From: Pseudomonas akapageensis
GTDB taxonomy: Bacteria; Pseudomonadota; Gammaproteobacteria; Pseudomonadales; Pseudomonadaceae
Reading direction: 5' to 3'
Length of the DNA: 58,573 nt
Assembly: GCF_011355085.1 (NCBI RefSeq)
Contig: NZ_VXCP01000046.1
Location: forward strand, 1 to 58,573
Of this stretch, positions 15,906 through 23,725 are shown one piece after another. The notes below the pieces were generated by a model, which worked only from the letters and a program-made list of their open reading frames with translations, made no database searches and had not been told where the DNA came from. The position numbers were made by a program, and so were the translations under genes. The stretch's first letter is position 1, and each line of letters opens with the position of its first letter.

Positions 15906-17393
15906 TCAGGCGTCGGATGCAGGAGTTTGTTCGGCAAGCGCAACAGCACGGAACATGGCCCGGCGCTTGTTCAGAGTTTCTTCCCACTCCAGCGCGGGCA
16001 CCGAGTCGGCAACAATGCCGCCACCGGCCTGCACGTGCAGTTCACCGTTCTTGATCACTGCCGTGCGAATAGCGATGGCCGTGTCCATGTTGCCGTTCCA
16101 GGCCAGGTAGCCCACTGCGCCGCCATAGACGCCACGCTTGACCGGCTCCAGCTCATCGATGATCTCCATCGCGCGAATCTTCGGTGCGCCGGACAGGGTC
16201 CCGGCCGGCAGAATCGCCCGCAGGGCATCCATGGCACTCAGGCCTTGCTTCAGTTCGCCTGTAACGTTCGAAACGATGTGCATCACGTTGGAATAACGCT
16301 CGATCACCATTTTCTCGGTGACCTTGACCGTACCCGTCTCGGAAACCCGACCGGTGTCATTACGGCCAAGGTCGATCAGCATCAGGTGTTCGGCGATTTC
16401 CTTGTCGTCGGACAGCAGGTCCTCTTCCAGGGCCCGGTCCGCCTCTTCGGTGGCGCCACGCGGGCGGGTGCCGGCAATCGGGCGCACGGTCACCAGGTTG
16501 TCTTCGACTCGCACCAGTACTTCGGGCGAGCTGCCGACCACATGGAAGTCGCCGAAATTGAAGAAGTACATGTAAGGCGTCGGATTGAAGCAACGCAACG
16601 CCCGGTACAAATCGATAGGCGCAGCCTTGAAGTCGATCGACATGCGCTGCGACGGCACGACCTGCATGCAGTCCCCCGCCAGGATGTACTCCTTGATGGT
16701 ATCGACGGCGCGCTCATAATCACCCTGGGTGAAGCTGGAGCGAAATACCGGATCGGCAGCCTGCTGACGCGAGAAGTCCAGACCGCGGCGCGGGGTGATC
16801 GGCTGGCGCAGCTTTTCCATCAAGGCTTCGAGTTGAGCCAGGCCATTATCGTAGGCGTTTTCCTGGGCTGGGTCGGCCAGGACGATCGCGTGCATCTTGC
16901 CGGCGAGGTTGTCGAAGACCACGACAGCATCCGACACCATCAACAGGATATCCGGTACACCGAGCGGATCCGGGTTCGGGCATTTGCCCAGACGCTTTTC
17001 CACATAGCGCACGCAGTCATAACCGAAGTAACCGACCAGGCCGCCGTTGAAGCGTGGCAAACCGGCAATGGTCGGAACCTTGTAGCGCTCCTTGAAGGCT
17101 TCGACGAAGGCCAGTGGATCTTCCACCTGATGGCGCTCGATCTCCTGTCCATCGTGGGTGACCACCACCTGGTAATCATGCACGCGCATGACCGTGCGGC
17201 ACGGCAGGCCAATGATCGAGTAGCGCCCCCACTTCTCGCCGCCCTGTACCGACTCGAGCAGATAGGAGTTGGGCTCGTCGGCCAGTTTCAGGTAGATCGA
17301 CAGCGGCGTGTCGAAGTCGGCAAGGGTTTCGCAAGCAAGCGGGATGCGGTTATAGCCGGCAGCGGCCAAACGCAGGAATTCTTCGCGGGTCAT
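15906..17393 (-). CDS. trpE: Anthranilate synthase component I
   Basis: Converts chorismate to anthranilate with TrpG. The 495-aa protein has the N-terminal feedback-binding region (LLESVQGGEKWGRYS) and the C-terminal chorismate-binding domain with IAGTRPRG, DLGRNDTGRV, LPAGTLSGAPK and GGAVGYLAW. The ATG reading MTREEFLRLA has GAGG seven bases upstream; a start 27 bp earlier is unsupported. It is contiguous with trpG, unlike in P. aeruginosa, where a pyocin cluster lies between them. Confidence 0.97.
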   Translation of the reverse strand: MTREEFLRLAAAGYNRIPLACETLADFDTPLSIYLKLADEPNSYLLESVQGGEKWGRYSIIGLPCRTVMRVHDYQVVVTHDGQEIERHQVEDPLAFVEAFKERYKVPTIAGLPRFNGGLVGYFGYDCVRYVEKRLGKCPNPDPLGVPDILLMVSDAVVVFDNLAGKMHAIVLADPAQENAYDNGLAQLEALMEKLRQPITPRRGLDFSRQQAADPVFRSSFTQGDYERAVDTIKEYILAGDCMQVVPSQRMSIDFKAAPIDLYRALRCFNPTPYMYFFNFGDFHVVGSSPEVLVRVEDNLVTVRPIAGTRPRGATEEADRALEEDLLSDDKEIAEHLMLIDLGRNDTGRVSETGTVKVTEKMVIERYSNVMHIVSNVTGELKQGLSAMDALRAILPAGTLSGAPKIRAMEIIDELEPVKRGVYGGAVGYLAWNGNMDTAIAIRTAVIKNGELHVQAGGGIVADSVPALEWEETLNKRRAMFRAVALAEQTPASDA

Positions 17394-17464
17394 GATCAGC
17401 CTCGTGGTTTGAGGGTGCAACGGTCAGATAGGCAAACGTGCCGGATAGCCCGGCCGGAGAAAAG

Positions 17465-17509
17465 TCAGGCGCGCCAACGCCAACGGGCCAGGGCCTTGAT
17501 GACTTTCAT
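17465..17509 (-). CDS. Possible Trp-rich leader peptide of trpE
   Basis: Fourteen codons reading MKVIKALARWRWRA and ending 71 bp before trpE. Two of the last five codons are Trp, and another Trp codon precedes the ATG. It is in frame with, and shares the stop of, gph, so the peptide is also the tail of that protein. Attenuation of trpE has been reported in P. putida. A GCCGG/CCGGC hairpin (17440-17454) follows, and a GCCCG within the Trp-codon region could pair with its left arm. There is no clear T run, so the mechanism is unresolved. Confidence 0.35.
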   Translation of the reverse strand: MKVIKALARWRWRA

Positions 17510-18283
17510 CCAGAGTTTGCGAGTGACCACCACGATGGAATCTCTACGAGGGGGGGATTGAACGTGCGACAACGTTATCCCAGCGGCCGGTTCTAAGCAA
17601 CCGGGTAATAAAGCGCGCAGGTTGTCGATCACCAGTGAAGGGGACTCCTCACTGATCGGCCGACCATGGTTATAGCCGTAAGTCAGGGCCACACTGGCCA
17701 CACCAGCGGCCTTGGCCGCCAGGATATCGTTGCGCGAGTCACCAACGAACACGGCCTGGCTCGGCTCCACGCCGGCCATTTTCATGACGAACAACAGCGC
17801 AGCAGGGTCCGGTTTCTGTTGTGGCAGGGTATCGCCGCCGATGATCCAGCGGAAATAACGGCCCAGTTTCAGGTCATCCAGCAACGGCGCAACGAAGCGC
17901 TCGGGCTTGTTGGTGATCAGGGCCATTTCCACGCCCTGCTTGTGCAGCCATTTCAAGGTATCGCGCACACCGGGATAGACCGCTGTCTGCTTGTGGCTGC
18001 CGGCATAGGCTTCCATGAAGATTTCCAGGGCCTGGTCGGTTTCGCTTTCGTCGACCTGCTCGTGATCGATGTCACCTGCCAGGGCACGCCGTACCAACAC
18101 CCGCGCCCCGTTGCCGATCCAGACCCGTACGGCGTCGACACCAACCGGTGCCCGACCCAGTTTGAGCAGCATTTTCTCCACTGCCGCCGCCAGGTCTGGA
18201 ACAGAATCGATCAGGGTACCGTCAAGATCGAACATCACCAGCCTTGGCAAACGTCCCGGGAACAGCTGCTCAAAGCCACTCAT
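17465..18283 (-). CDS. gph: Phosphoglycolate phosphatase
   Basis: HAD-superfamily phosphatase of 272 aa acting on 2-phosphoglycolate, a DNA-repair by-product. The nucleophile and acid/base are D19 and D21 in FDLDGTLIDS; motif II is ITNKPE, and motif III/IV are the K in QQKPDP and GDSRND. About 50 residues follow the usual end of the domain; the last 14, basic and Trp-rich, coincide with a possible trp leader peptide. The start overlaps the rpe stop by 4 bp. In Pseudomonas a different Gph-like paralog, MupP, acts on MurNAc-6-P; this copy is the rpe-linked one. Confidence 0.92.
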   Translation of the reverse strand: MSGFEQLFPGRLPRLVMFDLDGTLIDSVPDLAAAVEKMLLKLGRAPVGVDAVRVWIGNGARVLVRRALAGDIDHEQVDESETDQALEIFMEAYAGSHKQTAVYPGVRDTLKWLHKQGVEMALITNKPERFVAPLLDDLKLGRYFRWIIGGDTLPQQKPDPAALLFVMKMAGVEPSQAVFVGDSRNDILAAKAAGVASVALTYGYNHGRPISEESPSLVIDNLRALLPGCLEPAAGITLSHVQSPPRRDSIVVVTRKLWMKVIKALARWRWRA

Positions 18284-18954
18284 GAGCGAGCCAGCGCCAG
18301 TTCGGCACGCATTTTTTCGATCACCTGGCGGTAGTCCGGGGCATTGAAGATCGCAGAGCCGGCCACAAAGGTGTCGGCACCGGCGGCAGCGATCTCGCGA
18401 ATGTTGTTCACGTTCACCCCGCCATCGATCTCCAGACGAATGTCGCGACCGCTGGTGTCGATCAAGGCGCGGGCCTCACGCAGCTTGTCCAGTGTGCCGG
18501 GAATGAATTTCTGTCCGCCGAAACCTGGGTTGACGCTCATCAGCAAGACCATGTCGACCTTGTCCATCACGTATTTGAGAACGTCCAGCGGAGTCGCCGG
18601 GTTGAATACCAGGCCGGCTTTGCAACCGCCATCCCGAATCAACTGTAGCGAACGATCCACGTGAAGCGAGGCTTCCGGATGGAAGGTAATGTAAGTCGCG
18701 CCAGCCTCGATGAAGTCGCCGATGATACGGTCGACCGGACTGACCATCAGGTGCACATCGATAGGTGCGGTGATGCCGTATTTGCGCAGCGCAGTGCAAA
18801 CCATCGGACCAATGGTCAGGTTGGGGACGTAATGGTTGTCCATGACATCGAAGTGCACGATATCGGCGCCGGCGGCGAGAACATTGTCGACTTCTTCGCC
18901 CAGGCGAGCGAAATCCGCGGAAAGAATGGACGGAGCAATAGCGAAGGGCTGCAT
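18280..18954 (-). CDS. rpe: Ribulose-phosphate 3-epimerase
   Basis: Interconverts ribulose-5-P and xylulose-5-P in the pentose phosphate pathway. The 224-aa TIM barrel has the metal ligands in HFDVMDNHYVPN, VHLMV and EIDGGV, and the mobile loop MSVNPGFGGQKF. It heads the rpe-gph-trpEGDC run, and its stop overlaps the gph start (ATGA). Confidence 0.97.
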   Translation of the reverse strand: MQPFAIAPSILSADFARLGEEVDNVLAAGADIVHFDVMDNHYVPNLTIGPMVCTALRKYGITAPIDVHLMVSPVDRIIGDFIEAGATYITFHPEASLHVDRSLQLIRDGGCKAGLVFNPATPLDVLKYVMDKVDMVLLMSVNPGFGGQKFIPGTLDKLREARALIDTSGRDIRLEIDGGVNVNNIREIAAAGADTFVAGSAIFNAPDYRQVIEKMRAELALARS

Positions 18955-19039
18955 GGCGCACCTGTTGGCAGAATCACGGTGGCGCGCATTGTACCTCAGC
19001 AGGCTGCTGGCGGGCGGTGACCTGCGTCAATCCAGACAA

Positions 19040-19069
19040 AAGCCCTGCTGGGCGAACCATGCAGGGCTT
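19040..19069 (-). terminator. Terminator of the agt transporter operon
   Basis: Nine-bp stem AAGCCCTGC / GCAGGGCTT with a 12-nt loop, 32 bp after the agtD stop. On the minus strand it is followed by TTGTC, extending a run of four Ts. It separates agtD from rpe. Confidence 0.6.
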
Positions 19070-19100
19070 GCAAATCAACCGTTTGAGCCTTGTCGCTGAC

Positions 19101-19925
19101 TCAAACTTGCTGGGTACGCAACTTCTCGCTGCGACCACGCAGCCATTCGAGGGTCAACAGCAGGATGATCGAGAAAACGATCAGCAAGGTCGCCGCAGCG
19201 GCGATGGTCGGGCTGAGGTTTTCACGAATACCGCTGAACATCTGGCGTGGCAGGGTGGCCTGCTCCGGGCCGGCCAGGAACAGGGTCACCACGACTTCAT
19301 CGAACGAAGTGGCGAAAGCGAACAAGGCGCCACTGATCACCCCAGGCGCGATCAGCGGCAGGGTTACCCGGCGGAAGGCGGTCACTGGCGAAGCACCCAG
19401 GCTGGCGGCCGCACGCACCAGGTTATAGTTGAAACCCTGCAGGGTAGCTGACACCGTGATGATCACGAATGGCACACCCAGCACAGCGTGCACCAGAATC
19501 AACGAGGTGTAGCTATTACCCAGGCCCAGCGGGGCAAAGAACAGGTAGCTGGCTACCGCAATGATGACCACTGGCACGACCATCGGCGAAATCACCAGAG
19601 CCATCACCAGCGCCTTGCCGCGGAACTCGCCACGGGTCAGGCCGATGGCGGCCAGAGTACCGAACACCATGGCCAGCACGGTCGCGGCCGGAGCCACGAT
19701 GATGCTGTTTTTCAGGGCTCGCATCCATTCGGCAGAGCCGAAGAACTCCTGATACCAGTGCAGGGAGAAGCCTTGCAGTGGGTAGACCAGGAAACTGCCG
19801 GAGTTGAACGACAGCGGAATGATCACCAGCACCGGCAGGATCAGGAACAACAGCACCAGGCCGCAGAGGATACGCAAACTGTAGAACCAGACCCGCTCGA
19901 CGGGCGACATGTAAGGGCTCAGCAT
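19101..19925 (-). CDS. agtD: ABC transporter permease, AgtD-like
   Basis: Inner-membrane permease of the polyamine/spermidine (PotC-type) family, 274 aa, with six predicted helices and the EAA loop AAASLGASPVTAFRRVTLPLIAPG that contacts the ATPase. Position and neighbours match agtD of P. aeruginosa (PA0606), part of the system reported for 4-aminobutyrate and 5-aminovalerate uptake. The start has GGAG seven to eight bases upstream. agtC ends 11 bp before. Confidence 0.85.
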   Translation of the reverse strand: MLSPYMSPVERVWFYSLRILCGLVLLFLILPVLVIIPLSFNSGSFLVYPLQGFSLHWYQEFFGSAEWMRALKNSIIVAPAATVLAMVFGTLAAIGLTRGEFRGKALVMALVISPMVVPVVIIAVASYLFFAPLGLGNSYTSLILVHAVLGVPFVIITVSATLQGFNYNLVRAAASLGASPVTAFRRVTLPLIAPGVISGALFAFATSFDEVVVTLFLAGPEQATLPRQMFSGIRENLSPTIAAAATLLIVFSIILLLTLEWLRGRSEKLRTQQV

Positions 19926-19936
19926 GAAGTCTCTCC

Positions 19937-21184
19937 TCAGCTCAGGCGCAGGCGGCTGGCGCCGACCAGCCAGCTATAGATCAGGTACAGGAGGATGGTC
20001 GCCAGCAACAGCATGCCACCCAGCGCGGTCGCCATACCCCAGTTGATGCTGGTGTTGGTGTAGAAGGCGACAAAGTAACTGACCATCTGATCGTTAGGGC
20101 TGCCCAGCAAGGCCGGGGTGATGTAGTAGCCGATTGCCAGGATGAACACCAGCAGGCAACCCGCGCCGACACCGGCGTAGGTCTGCGGGAAGTAGACCTT
20201 CCAGAAGCTGCTGAATGGATGGCAACCCAGGGAAATCGCCGCACGCATGTAGGTTGGAGAAATACCCTTCATGACGCTGTAAATCGGCAGGATCATGAAC
20301 GGCAGCAGAATGTGCACCATCGAGATGTACACGCCGGTACGGTTGAACACCAGTTCCAGCGGCTTATCGATCACGCCCATGCTTATCAACGCACTGTTGA
20401 TCAGGCCGCCTGATTGCAGCAAGACAATCCAGGAAGCAACACGCACCAGAATCGAAGTCCAGAACGGCAGCAGTACCAGAATCATCAGCAGGTTGCTCTG
20501 CCGGGTGGGCAGGTTCGCCAGCAGGTAGGCCAGCGGATAGGCCAGCAGTACGCAGATACCCGTGATGATCAGCCCCATCCAGAAGGTGCGGGCAAAAATG
20601 TCCAGGTAAATGGCTTGATCTGGTGTAGCCGGTGCTACTTCACCCAGGTCATCGATGCGATGGTCGAGCGACGCCAGCAGGTAGAACGGTGTGACGCTAC
20701 TGGTGTTGCGGCGGATCGCCTGCCAGTAGGCCGGGTCGCCCCAGCGCTCGTCGATCTGTTGTACGGCTTCCTTATAAGAAGCTGGCTCGGTTGCGAACGG
20801 CAAGGCACGAGCGGTTTTGGTCAGCAGGCTACGATAGCCGGCCAACTCCATGTTCAGGCGCTTGGACAAATCGCCCAAGGTTTGATTCTTGCGTGAGTCA
20901 GCCAGGTCTTCGCTCAGGGCCTTGTACACAGGCTCGCCTGGCAGGCTCTTGCCATCCCAGCTGGCCATTGCGGCGACTGTGCGCGGCATCCCGCCAACCA
21001 CTTCGGGGTTACCGACACTCTTGTAGAGCAACGCCGCAATCGGCACCAGGAAAATCATCAGCAGGAACAACACCAGCGGCGCAATCAACGCCTGGGCCTT
21101 CCAGCGGTTGACCCGCTCGGCATGAGCCAGACGCTGCTTGAGGCTTTTGCCGGCATCCTCTTTCAGGGGCACTGCGATGGCCAT
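19937..21184 (-). CDS. agtC: ABC transporter permease with large periplasmic loop, AgtC-like
   Basis: PotB-type permease of 415 aa. After the first helix (about residues 30-55) there is a hydrophilic insertion of about 135 residues before the second helix (about 200), then five further helices and the EAA loop AAISLGCHPFSSFWKVYFPQ. Ordinary PotB proteins lack such an insertion; it recalls the P2 loop of MalF, which contacts the binding protein. GGAG precedes the ATG. Order and similarity match P. aeruginosa agtC (PA0605). Confidence 0.85.
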   Translation of the reverse strand: MAIAVPLKEDAGKSLKQRLAHAERVNRWKAQALIAPLVLFLLMIFLVPIAALLYKSVGNPEVVGGMPRTVAAMASWDGKSLPGEPVYKALSEDLADSRKNQTLGDLSKRLNMELAGYRSLLTKTARALPFATEPASYKEAVQQIDERWGDPAYWQAIRRNTSSVTPFYLLASLDHRIDDLGEVAPATPDQAIYLDIFARTFWMGLIITGICVLLAYPLAYLLANLPTRQSNLLMILVLLPFWTSILVRVASWIVLLQSGGLINSALISMGVIDKPLELVFNRTGVYISMVHILLPFMILPIYSVMKGISPTYMRAAISLGCHPFSSFWKVYFPQTYAGVGAGCLLVFILAIGYYITPALLGSPNDQMVSYFVAFYTNTSINWGMATALGGMLLLATILLYLIYSWLVGASRLRLS

Positions 21185-21211
21185 AGCGAACTCCGAAATC
21201 TTTTACAAAGG

Positions 21212-21238
21212 GGAGCGTCACCCTAGGGATGACGCTCC
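21212..21238. repeat. Stem-loop between agtB and agtC
   Basis: GGAGCGTCA pairs with TGACGCTCC; an inner CCC-TA-GGG extends the stem. It lies in the 67-bp gap after the binding-protein gene, before the permease gene. Such hairpins often stabilise the upstream message or end part of the transcripts, giving more binding protein than permease. Confidence 0.65.
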
Positions 21239-21251
21239 GACGGCAGGGTGA

Positions 21252-22283
21252 TTACTTGGCAGCCCAAGAGTTGAATTTCTGTTCAAGCTGCTCGCCGTTG
21301 TCGTTCCAGAAATCGATGTCGATCTGTACCTGGTTGGCGATGTTTTCGGGCGTGGTCGGCATGTTCGCCAGGGTTTCCTTGTCCAGCAGCGCGACGGCCT
21401 GGGTGTTGGCCGGACCGTAGGCGATGTTCGACGAGTAAGCGGCTTGTTGCTTGGCGTCAACCGAGAAGGCAGCGAATTTCTTCGCCAGGTCTGCATCCTT
21501 GGCGCCGGTCGGGATGGCCCACGAGTCGAAGTCGTAGATACCACCATTCCAGACCACCTTCAGATGGCTTTCTTTCTGCACGGCAGCGATCCGGCCGTTG
21601 TAGGCCGAGCTCATGACCACGTCGCCGGACTGCAGGTACTGCGGAGGCTGTGCGCCAGCTTCCCACCACTGAATGTTTGGCTTGAGTTCGTCAAGTTTCT
21701 TGAACGCGCGTTCCTGGCCATCCTTGCTCGCCAGCACCTTGTAGACGTCTTTTGGTGCAACGCCGTCGGCCATCAGAGCGAATTCCAGGGTGTACTTGGC
21801 GCCCTTGCGCAGGCCACGCTTGCCCGGGAATTTCTTGGTGTCCCAGAAATCGGCCCAGCTGGTCGGTGCAGTGGTCACTTTGTCGGCGTTGTAGGCCAAT
21901 ACGGTCGACCACACGAAGAAGCCGATACCGCAAGGCTGGATGGCACCTGGAATGTAGTTCTTGGCATCGCCGTAGATCGACTTGTCGATCTCTTCGAACA
22001 TACCTTCGTCACAGCCACGCTTGAGCTCAGGCGATTCGACTTCAACCAGGTTCCAGTTCACGCTCTTGGTGTCGACCATGGCCTTGATCTTCGCCATTTC
22101 GCCGTTGTATTCGCCGGCCAGGATCTTGCCGTTACCGGCCTTTTCCCAAGGTGCGTAGAAAGCCTTTTCCTGGGCCGCCTTGTTCGCGCCGCCGAAGGAG
22201 ATCACGGTCAGATCGGCCGCCATGGCCTGGGCCGCAGCCATCATGCCCAGTGTCAGGGCGGTGAATTTCAAGTGTTTAAGCAT
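21252..22283 (-). CDS. agtB: ABC transporter substrate-binding protein, AgtB-like
   Basis: Periplasmic binding protein of 343 aa with a signal peptide (LKFTALTLGMMAAAQAMA, cleaved before ADLTVISFGG). The fold is the PotD/PotF-like extracellular solute-binding family (SBP_bac_8). By position and similarity it is the ortholog of P. aeruginosa agtB (PA0604), for 4-aminobutyrate/5-aminovalerate. The start is clear: GGAG, then an AATAATAA stretch, then ATG. That A-rich stretch matches the AAnAAnAA target of Hfq-Crc. Confidence 0.88.
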   Translation of the reverse strand: MLKHLKFTALTLGMMAAAQAMAADLTVISFGGANKAAQEKAFYAPWEKAGNGKILAGEYNGEMAKIKAMVDTKSVNWNLVEVESPELKRGCDEGMFEEIDKSIYGDAKNYIPGAIQPCGIGFFVWSTVLAYNADKVTTAPTSWADFWDTKKFPGKRGLRKGAKYTLEFALMADGVAPKDVYKVLASKDGQERAFKKLDELKPNIQWWEAGAQPPQYLQSGDVVMSSAYNGRIAAVQKESHLKVVWNGGIYDFDSWAIPTGAKDADLAKKFAAFSVDAKQQAAYSSNIAYGPANTQAVALLDKETLANMPTTPENIANQVQIDIDFWNDNGEQLEQKFNSWAAK

Positions 22284-22291
22284 TTATTATT
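22284..22291 (-). promoter_or_regulatory. Candidate Hfq/Crc target at the agtB start
   Basis: AATAATAA lies between the ribosome-binding site (GGAG) and the ATG of agtB on the minus strand. It matches the AAnAAnAA catabolic activity motif through which Hfq and Crc block translation of nutrient transporters in Pseudomonas. Confidence 0.5.
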
Positions 22292-22324
22292 ATCTCCGCA
22301 GTACAGGATTGGTGAAGCAAACCT

Positions 22325-23446
22325 TCAAACAGCCTCTAACGGATCAAGTGCGCGTGCGTGCTCGACTTCCCAGCCAAGCGGAACCACATCACCGACGGCC
22401 AGGGCCGGGTCGAGCTCGGCAATCGGCTGCTTAACGAAGAAGTCGGACTTGCCGCACACTTCCATACGCACACGCACGTGGTCGCCCAGGTAGATGAACT
22501 CTTCTACGCGGCCCGAGAAGCGGTTGATGCAGCTTTCGCTGTGACCATTGAGGCGTACGCGCTCGGGACGAATCGACAGAGTCACGGCTTCACCTGGCGC
22601 ACCGACGTTGACCGCCAGCGCTTCGACTTTCTCGCCACGCGGCAGGCCTACGACACAACGCTCGCCGTTCTGGCTGAGCAGGCGGCCACTGATGCGGTTG
22701 TTCTCGCCGATGAAGTTGGCGACGAAGGTGTTCTTCGGCTCTTCGTAAAGGGTGCGCGGAGGGGCGATCTGCTGGATTTCGCCTTGATGGAACACAGCGA
22801 CCCGGTCCGACATGGTCAGGGCTTCACCCTGGTCGTGGGTCACATAGACCACAGTCACGCCGAGGCGCTCGTGCAGGTGCTTGATTTCCATCTGCATGTG
22901 TTCACGCAACTGCTTGTCCAGAGCACCCAGCGGTTCGTCCATCAACACCAGTTGCGGCTCGAATACCAGTGCACGGGCCAGAGCCACGCGCTGCTGCTGA
23001 CCGCCGGACATCTGGCCCGGGTAACGCTGGGCGAACTTGTCGAGCTGAACCATGCCCAGGACACGTTTGACCTTCTCGCTGACGTCGGTCTTGCTCATGC
23101 CGCGCACGGTCAGCGGGAACGCCAGGTTCTCTGCCACCGTCATGTGCGGGAACAAGGCATAGTTCTGGAAGACCATGCCGATGTTGCGCTTGTGCGGTGG
23201 TACGTTGTTGATCGATTTACCGGCCAACAGAATCTCGCCGGCAGTGGGGGTTTCGAAACCCGCCAACATCATCAGACTGGTGGTCTTGCCCGAACCCGAA
23301 GGCCCCAGCAAGGTGAGAAACTCGCCTTTGCGAATATCCAGGTTGAGGTCTTTGACGATCAGATTTTCACCGTCGTAGCTCTTTTGCACGCCACGAAAGC
23401 TGACCAGTACCTCGCCTGCCCCAGCGCTCGATTTCACCTCGCTCAT
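22325..23446 (-). CDS. agtA: ABC transporter ATPase, AgtA-like
   Basis: ATP-binding subunit of 373 aa. It has Walker A GPSGSGKTT, signature MSGGQQQRVA, Walker B LVLMDEP, the switch histidine in YVTHDQ, and a C-terminal TOBE domain (about 280-355) typical of PotA-like importers. It is the first gene of the agtABCD order on this strand, matching PA0603-PA0606. The ATG reading MSEVKSS has AAGG seven bases upstream; a GTG two codons earlier is less likely. Confidence 0.88.
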   Translation of the reverse strand: MSEVKSSAGAGEVLVSFRGVQKSYDGENLIVKDLNLDIRKGEFLTLLGPSGSGKTTSLMMLAGFETPTAGEILLAGKSINNVPPHKRNIGMVFQNYALFPHMTVAENLAFPLTVRGMSKTDVSEKVKRVLGMVQLDKFAQRYPGQMSGGQQQRVALARALVFEPQLVLMDEPLGALDKQLREHMQMEIKHLHERLGVTVVYVTHDQGEALTMSDRVAVFHQGEIQQIAPPRTLYEEPKNTFVANFIGENNRISGRLLSQNGERCVVGLPRGEKVEALAVNVGAPGEAVTLSIRPERVRLNGHSESCINRFSGRVEEFIYLGDHVRVRMEVCGKSDFFVKQPIAELDPALAVGDVVPLGWEVEHARALDPLEAV

Positions 23447-23613
23447 ACCCACACCTTTTTGTTAGATGACTGCCGTGGATTAAGCCTAGTGAAGGCTGGG
23501 CGTCACGCAAATCGGGGGGTATGAGAGATTGATATCAGTAATTTGGAAGGGGGCGTGTAGGGATTGCCCTACAGAGGTGGCGTTTTTGGGTATTTTGCAG
23601 GGCTCGACGGCCT

Positions 23614-23680
23614 CATCGCGGGCGAGCCCACTCCCACAGGTGGAGCATCAAACCCTGTGGGAGCGGGCTTGCCCGCGATA
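23614..23680. repeat. REPIN (paired inverted REP sequences)
   Basis: Two arms in inverted orientation: ATCGCGGGCGAGCCCACTCC... (23615-23640) and its near-complement (23653-23679), which reads GGGAGCGGGCTTGCCCGCGA. This is the well-known Pseudomonas REP core (CGCGGGCAAGCCCGCTCCCAC). The arms differ at two or three positions. It lies between agtR and agtA. Confidence 0.9.
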
Positions 23681-23725
23681 AGTCCGCAACTGCCAGACCC
23701 TGTCGCTTTCAGACAAGCCATCCCG

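Noticed and set aside
17440..17454. GCCGG/CCGGC hairpin as a definite trp attenuator terminator
   Set aside because: Only three Ts follow and the stem is 5 bp, so it does not qualify as an intrinsic terminator on its own. Kept only as part of the leader hypothesis.
15927..17561. 544-codon open frame antisense to trpE
   Set aside because: Shadow of trpE. The translation is His/Gln/Arg-rich, typical of antisense frames in this genome.
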